A stretch of DNA of 8,682 nt, taken from positions 1-8,682 of the forward strand of contig JAQULV010000033.1 in the NCBI GenBank assembly GCA_028718405.1, given 5' to 3'. The notes below the pieces were generated by a model. The model was given only the letters and a program-made list of their open reading frames with translations. It did not search any database and had not been told where the DNA came from. Position numbers and translations under genes: made by a program. Each line of letters starts with the position of its first letter. The first letter of the stretch is position 1. This document shows positions 5,944-8,682 of the stretch, in pieces. This DNA comes from Smithellaceae bacterium (GTDB lineage Bacteria; Desulfobacterota; Syntrophia; Syntrophales; JAQULV01).

Positions 5944-6687
5944 TCAGGAGAGTGTGGTCATGAGATAGTAGTTTTCCCGGAACCAGATCTTAATCTCATC
6001 CTGATCAGGGATAGCCCTTTCCACCTCACTCCAGAAAAGGGCGGAGTGGTTGCGATGACGCAGATGACACAGTTCGTGGGCGATAAGGTAATCGACGGCA
6101 TACAGGGGCGCGGTGATGATCCGCCAGTTGAAACGCAGGACCCCTTTAAAGGAGCAACTTCCCCAGCGGTTGCGCTGGTCCTTGACCTCGATAGCTTGCG
6201 GCCACAGGCCGAGCAGGGAGGCGAGCTTGGGCAGACGGGCCGTAATCTTTCTTTCCGCTTGGGTGCGGTACCAGTCAAGGAGAGCCTGGCGCGTTGCTTC
6301 GCGCTTGTCGGTATCGGGAAGTCCGCGCTGCACCGTCACTACGAGTCGGTCCTCTACCAGGGTGCAATCATGCTCTCCGGGCGAAATTCCGTTCTCGCGC
6401 ACTACGAGGCGGTGCTGCTTTCCCAGATAGGGGAACTCTTCTCCGGCAACGTAACGTTTTACGGGGTGGAGCTCCGACTCGCGCCGGAGTGTCCTTTGCT
6501 TGTCGGTTATCCACCTTGCCTTTTTCTCCACGATCGTCCGGAGGTTGCCGTCGCTGAGCCAAAGCGGCGCCCGCACGGTCACCGCCTGCGGCTCCACCTG
6601 GATGGAGACGGTCTTCTTGCGCCGAGAACGGATGACCTCGTAGCTGATGGATCTGTTATCGTAATGGATGTGTTTTACGGGATTCAT
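5944..6687 (-). CDS. YgjP/DUF45-type zinc metallopeptidase-like protein
   Basis: A 247-residue protein with no signal peptide or membrane segment, so cytoplasmic. The C-terminal half carries the YgjP-like (DUF45, gluzincin/SprT-like) signature. R174-W-G-S-C-S is followed by F-N-W-R and then H204-E-L-C-H208-L-R-H-R-N-H214-S-A-L-F-W. His204, His208 and His214 are the expected zinc ligands and Glu205 the catalytic base. The N-terminal half has the family's usual S-R-R-K-K-T and K-K-A-R-W-I segments. The length (about 230-250) is typical. A peptidase activity is inferred from the motif, and the cellular substrate is unknown. The start ATG follows GGAGAGG (6694-6700) with 6-nt spacing. Some relatives lie beside type I restriction genes. 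None is present here, and the nearest same-strand gene downstream is tRNA-Asn. Confidence 0.92.
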   Translation of the reverse strand: MNPVKHIHYDNRSISYEVIRSRRKKTVSIQVEPQAVTVRAPLWLSDGNLRTIVEKKARWITDKQRTLRRESELHPVKRYVAGEEFPYLGKQHRLVVRENGISPGEHDCTLVEDRLVVTVQRGLPDTDKREATRQALLDWYRTQAERKITARLPKLASLLGLWPQAIEVKDQRNRWGSCSFKGVLRFNWRIITAPLYAVDYLIAHELCHLRHRNHSALFWSEVERAIPDQDEIKIWFRENYYLMTTLS

Positions 6688-6771
6688 TTCTTACCTCTCC
6701 ATAAAATCATCGACCGAAGCGGGGTCCTTTTCAAGGAAAAAAATGGGCGGTGAAAAAAGTCAAAATAAACC

Positions 6772-6824
6772 TTGTCGTTAGCCGCCGCGGTGGGTAACAT
6801 TTCCGGTCAGAGAAGGTCCGGAAA
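6772..6824 (+). promoter_or_regulatory. Candidate promoter and SD-adjacent hairpin for the small membrane protein
   Basis: TTGTCG (6772-6777) and TAACAT (6795-6800), each four of six consensus bases, are 17 bp apart. Downstream, TTTCCGG (6800-6806) can pair with CCGGAAA (6818-6824), a 7-bp stem with an 11-nt loop. Its right arm overlaps the first bases of the AAAGGAGG ribosome binding site (6822-6829). This arrangement could modulate translation, but the evidence is only pairing. Confidence 0.35.
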
Positions 6825-6839
6825 GGAGGAAATAGAAAG

Positions 6840-7178
6840 ATGAAGGCATCTCTGAAGGCGTCGCTGTGGTCAGCCCTCGTCTTTCCCGGTGCGGGACAGA
6901 TCGCCTTGGGGCGCCGCAGCCGGGGGCTCATCATCATGGCGCTCACGGCCGCGGACATCATCCTGATCATAGCGATGGCCGTCTCCCGGGCCATGCGGAT
7001 GCTAAACGAACTCCAGAACGCCGGCCAAACCTCACTGGATCAGATTAATCAGATCGCGGCGCGTGCCTCTCAGGAGAACTCATCTTCCCTAACCACTTTA
7101 GCCGTCGCTGTTCTTCTTTGCCTGTGGGTCTTTGCCGTGATCGATGCCTACCGTCTCGGCAGAGACAGGGAAGGATAG
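6840..7178 (+). CDS. Small membrane protein of unknown function, two or three hydrophobic segments
   Basis: A 112-residue protein with an AAAGGAGG site 10 nt before its ATG. A short hydrophobic stretch with P16-G-A-G-Q lies at about 9-24. A clear membrane helix is at about 29-49 and a second at about 84-103, followed by D102-A-Y-R-L-G-R. Between them is a polar, Gln/Asn/Ser-rich stretch (about 50-83). The early P-G-x-G-Q plus a terminal D-A-Y-R after a final helix recalls small TM2-like or DUF5683-like membrane proteins, but I cannot assign a family. It stands alone between the metallopeptidase gene (divergent) and the UxaA operon, whose own promoter lies 30 nt downstream. No terminator is evident after it. 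Confidence 0.75.
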   Translation: MKASLKASLWSALVFPGAGQIALGRRSRGLIIMALTAADIILIIAMAVSRAMRMLNELQNAGQTSLDQINQIAARASQENSSSLTTLAVAVLLCLWVFAVIDAYRLGRDREG

Positions 7179-7207
7179 CGTCCCGGAGCACCCCGCACTA
7201 TTGATTA

Positions 7208-7236
7208 TTGACACCATTTTCCTCATAAGGTAGAAG
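7208..7236 (+). promoter_or_regulatory. Promoter of the SAF/UxaA operon
   Basis: A consensus -35 TTGACA (7208-7213), 17-bp spacer, and -10 TAGAAG (7231-7236, four of six). The predicted transcript start is near 7243. It would cover the small ORF and both enzyme subunit genes. Confidence 0.6.
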
Positions 7237-7319
7237 CTGTCATTGTTTGCCGTTTCCCGCCGGGGCGAAAGACCCTCGGGGACAGTCCGTTTGCGTCTGC
7301 GGTATTTCGGGAGGGGATT

Positions 7320-7494
7320 ATGGACGCGAAAACAAAGAGCCTTGTCTTCTCGAACAACGACCCATGCCGATGGCCCATCTCCGTACGTTTTACGCCTACG
7401 CTCGCCCCTATCACTGGAAGCCCGGGAACTTATCGTTATGACCGCGCACATCTTCGTCCTGATGCGCGAGGTGGCGAAACGGCAAGGAGGATGA
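7320..7494 (+). pseudogene. Small apparently frameshifted ORF upstream of the SAF/UxaA pair
   Basis: No single frame is convincing, but coding-like composition moves through three frames. Codons 7320-7361 (MDAKTKSLVF..., start ATG after GGGAGG) have G/C in 11 of 14 third positions. Frame 7364-7429 (HLRTFYAYARPYHWKPG) has 17 of 22. Frame 7429-7491 (LIVMTAHIFVLMREVAKR) has 15 of 21, and its TGA at 7492-7494 overlaps the next ribosome binding site in a normal operon junction. One missing base at CCC (7361-7363) and one at GGG (7424-7426) would restore a single product of about 58 residues. This could be a decayed gene, a pair of homopolymer sequencing errors, or chance. I do not recognise the product. 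Without repair, the ATG frame runs 59 codons to TGA 7497-7499, overlapping the TTG start below. Confidence 0.4.
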
Positions 7495-7495
7495 A

Positions 7496-7774
7496 TTGAA
7501 ACCGAACGTGATTGTGATCAATCCCAAAGATAACGTGGCGGTGGCCCTTTCCGATATCGGACCGGGTGAAGCCGTTATTTTGCCCGATGGGCGGGAGTTT
7601 GTCACTTGTGTCGCCATTCCTTACAGCCACAAGGTGGCCCTGGCGGAAATTTCCGTAGGTGAGGAGATTATCAAATACGGTGAGGTCATCGGAGAGGCCA
7701 AGGAGCCGATCCCCCAAGGCGGGTGGGTTCACACCCACAACCTCGATATCGAAGAGAGGAAGGGGGGGCGCTGA
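7496..7774 (+). CDS. SAF-domain small subunit of a UxaA-family dehydratase/lyase
   Basis: A 92-residue protein started by TTG at 7496, set by AAGGAGG (7484-7490) 5 nt upstream. The ATG at 7491 is followed by a stop two codons later. It is a stand-alone SAF domain: H45-K-V-A-L, I-x-x-G-E at 52-56, I59-K-Y-G-E-V-I-G-E-A, and a terminal G-G-W-V-H79-T-H81-N. In single-chain altronate dehydratase this forms the N-terminal domain. In sulfolactate sulfo-lyase and many anaerobe homologues it is a separate small chain. The gene lies one base from the large-subunit gene, so the two chains are expected to form one enzyme. Function is inferred from the pair. The substrate cannot be read from this chain. 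Confidence 0.88.
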   Translation: MKPNVIVINPKDNVAVALSDIGPGEAVILPDGREFVTCVAIPYSHKVALAEISVGEEIIKYGEVIGEAKEPIPQGGWVHTHNLDIEERKGGR

Positions 7775-7775
7775 G

Positions 7776-8682
7776 ATGGAAAATTTCTCGGGTTACGAAA
7801 GGCCCGACGGGCAGGCAGGCATCAGAAACTATGTGGCGATCATTCCCTCGGTGGCCTGCGCCAACGGCGTTGTCGGTATGATCGCCCGTGCTGTACCGGC
7901 GGCCGTTCCACTTTACCACGGCCACGGCTGCGGACGTGCCTTAGAGCTCAGTATGCACACCAGGACGCTTGCCAATCTTGGCAAACACCCCAACGTGGCG
8001 GCGGTCCTCGTGGTGGGGCTGGGTTGTGAGGTCATCAAAGCCGAGCAGTTGGCGGCGGCCATTGCCGCCTCGGGAAAGCCGGTGGAGCTCATTCAGATCC
8101 AACAGGACGGCGGCTCCAGAAAGGCGGCGGCCAAGGGTATTGCCCTGGTGAGGAAGCTTCTGGCCGCGGCAGAAGGGCAGGACAGAAAAGAGCTTCCCCT
8201 TTCTATGATCACGATGGGGCTGGAATGCGGCGGCTCCGACGCCTTTTCTGGTGTTACGGCCAACCCCAGCGTGGGCATCGCCGCCGACTGGCTCGTCGAC
8301 CAAGGCGGCACCGTGATTCTTACCGAAGATACCGAGATGATCGGCACAAGCCACATTCTGGAGCGGAGGGCGTCATGCCCCGAGGTGGCGTCAAAGATCG
8401 CGAAGATGATCTCCGATGCCGAACAGCTCACCCACGATCTTTTGGGGCCTTTAGCCCCGTACGTCATTGCCCCGGGCAATATGGATGGCGGGATGAGCTC
8501 CATCCGCGAGAAGTCGCTGGGCTGCATCGCCAAGGCCGGAGCGCGCACGATTACCGAGGTGGTGGAATACGGAGAGGTCCCGACCAAGAAGGGTGTCGTC
8601 CTCATGGATGCGCCCGGTTACGACGTGGAATCAATGGCCGCCGTGGCCGCGGGAGGATCCCAGTTCATGATCTTCACGACGG
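7776..8682 (+). CDS. UxaA-family dehydratase/lyase large subunit (partial, C-terminus beyond window)
   Basis: The first 302 residues of a protein expected to be about 380-390. The ATG is one base after the small-subunit stop, with an AAGGGGGG-like site about 8 nt upstream. Family signatures run in order: Y7-E-R-P-D-G-Q-x-G-I-R-N; C28 in V-A-C-A-N; H48-G-H-G-C52-G; G-L-G-C84-E; G148-L-E-C151-G-G-S-D-x-x-S-G-x-T-A-N-P; L182-T-E-D-T-E-M-I-G; and G234-N-M-D-G-G-M-S-S-I-R-E-K-S-L-G. These conserved Cys and His residues probably bind the catalytic iron centre. The family includes altronate dehydratase, galactarate dehydratase and (2R)-sulfolactate sulfo-lyase, which eliminate water or sulfite from sugar acids or sulfolactate. 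No transporter, regulator or downstream gene is visible to choose among them. The substrate is unassigned. Confidence 0.92.
   Translation, partial: MENFSGYERPDGQAGIRNYVAIIPSVACANGVVGMIARAVPAAVPLYHGHGCGRALELSMHTRTLANLGKHPNVAAVLVVGLGCEVIKAEQLAAAIAASGKPVELIQIQQDGGSRKAAAKGIALVRKLLAAAEGQDRKELPLSMITMGLECGGSDAFSGVTANPSVGIAADWLVDQGGTVILTEDTEMIGTSHILERRASCPEVASKIAKMISDAEQLTHDLLGPLAPYVIAPGNMDGGMSSIREKSLGCIAKAGARTITEVVEYGEVPTKKGVVLMDAPGYDVESMAAVAAGGSQFMIFTT

Larger units (their letters stand above)
7179..7495 (+). other. 317-base stretch without an intact recognised gene
   Basis: It holds the UxaA-operon promoter (7208-7236), a leader of about 75-80 nt with a modest GC-rich hairpin (7260-7265 with 7274-7279), and the apparently frameshifted small ORF (7320-7494). 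The downstream ribosome binding site AAGGAGG is at 7484-7490. I do not recognise a riboswitch class in it. Confidence 0.6.

Noticed and set aside
5905..6753. Long plus-strand open frame (282 codons) covering the metallopeptidase gene
   Set aside because: It is antisense to a gene with an intact HExxH zinc motif and a good ribosome binding site. Its translation has no recognisable domain, and its openness follows from codon bias of the opposite strand.
7237..7319. Possible riboswitch in the UxaA-operon leader, prompted by a GC-rich hairpin with a CGAAAGAC loop
   Set aside because: Compared by eye with c-di-GMP, glycine, fluoride, THF and guanidine aptamers, the required conserved blocks are absent. 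A covariance-model search would be needed to go further.

Overview
The window looks like chromosomal sequence from a GC-rich, Gram-negative, anaerobic-type bacterium, most plausibly a deltaproteobacterium (Desulfobacterota, Syntrophales-like). This rests on the gene styles: a coiled-coil lipoprotein of the OmpA-family type, a LysM plus NlpC/P60 endopeptidase, a GT51 transglycosylase, a thiolase of the kind abundant in acyl-CoA-degrading syntrophs, and a split UxaA-family dehydratase. The strong AAGGAGG ribosome binding sites and GC-rich third codon positions agree with it. The taxonomic placement is inference. No insertion sequence, integrase, phage gene or CRISPR array is visible.

Positions 1-4317 form a cell-envelope block. 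Three minus-strand genes run leftwards: a LysM/NlpC-P60 cell-wall hydrolase (1519-3147), a polysaccharide-deacetylase-like exported protein (493-1449), and the start of a coiled-coil outer-membrane lipoprotein (1-370, cut by the window edge). A monofunctional peptidoglycan glycosyltransferase, mtgA (3412-4317, plus strand), is divergent from the hydrolase. Together they cover glycan-strand synthesis, probable sugar deacetylation, peptide cross-bridge cleavage and probable outer membrane-peptidoglycan tethering. A bidirectional terminator separates mtgA from the convergent thiolase gene.

Positions 4391-6687 are minus-strand, single-gene units. They are an acetyl-CoA acetyltransferase-type thiolase, a complete tRNA-Asn(GTT) with its own promoter and terminator, and a YgjP/DUF45-type zinc metallopeptidase. 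A small two-helix membrane protein of unknown role follows on the plus strand (6840-7178).

Positions 7200-8682 hold a plus-strand operon behind a good sigma-70-type promoter (TTGACA, 17 bp, TAGAAG). It has a short, apparently frameshifted small ORF, a TTG-started 92-residue SAF-domain subunit, and the large UxaA-family subunit, which runs off the right edge. The last two are the small and large chains of an altronate/galactarate dehydratase or sulfolactate sulfo-lyase type enzyme, substrate undetermined.

Most of the window is conventional. The points most worth a second look are the frame-switching small ORF at 7320-7494, the split UxaA enzyme of unknown substrate, the deacetylase-like protein with an altered metal-site motif, and a terminator hairpin placed just upstream of that gene's start codon. 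I see no convincing evidence of a wholly new system.
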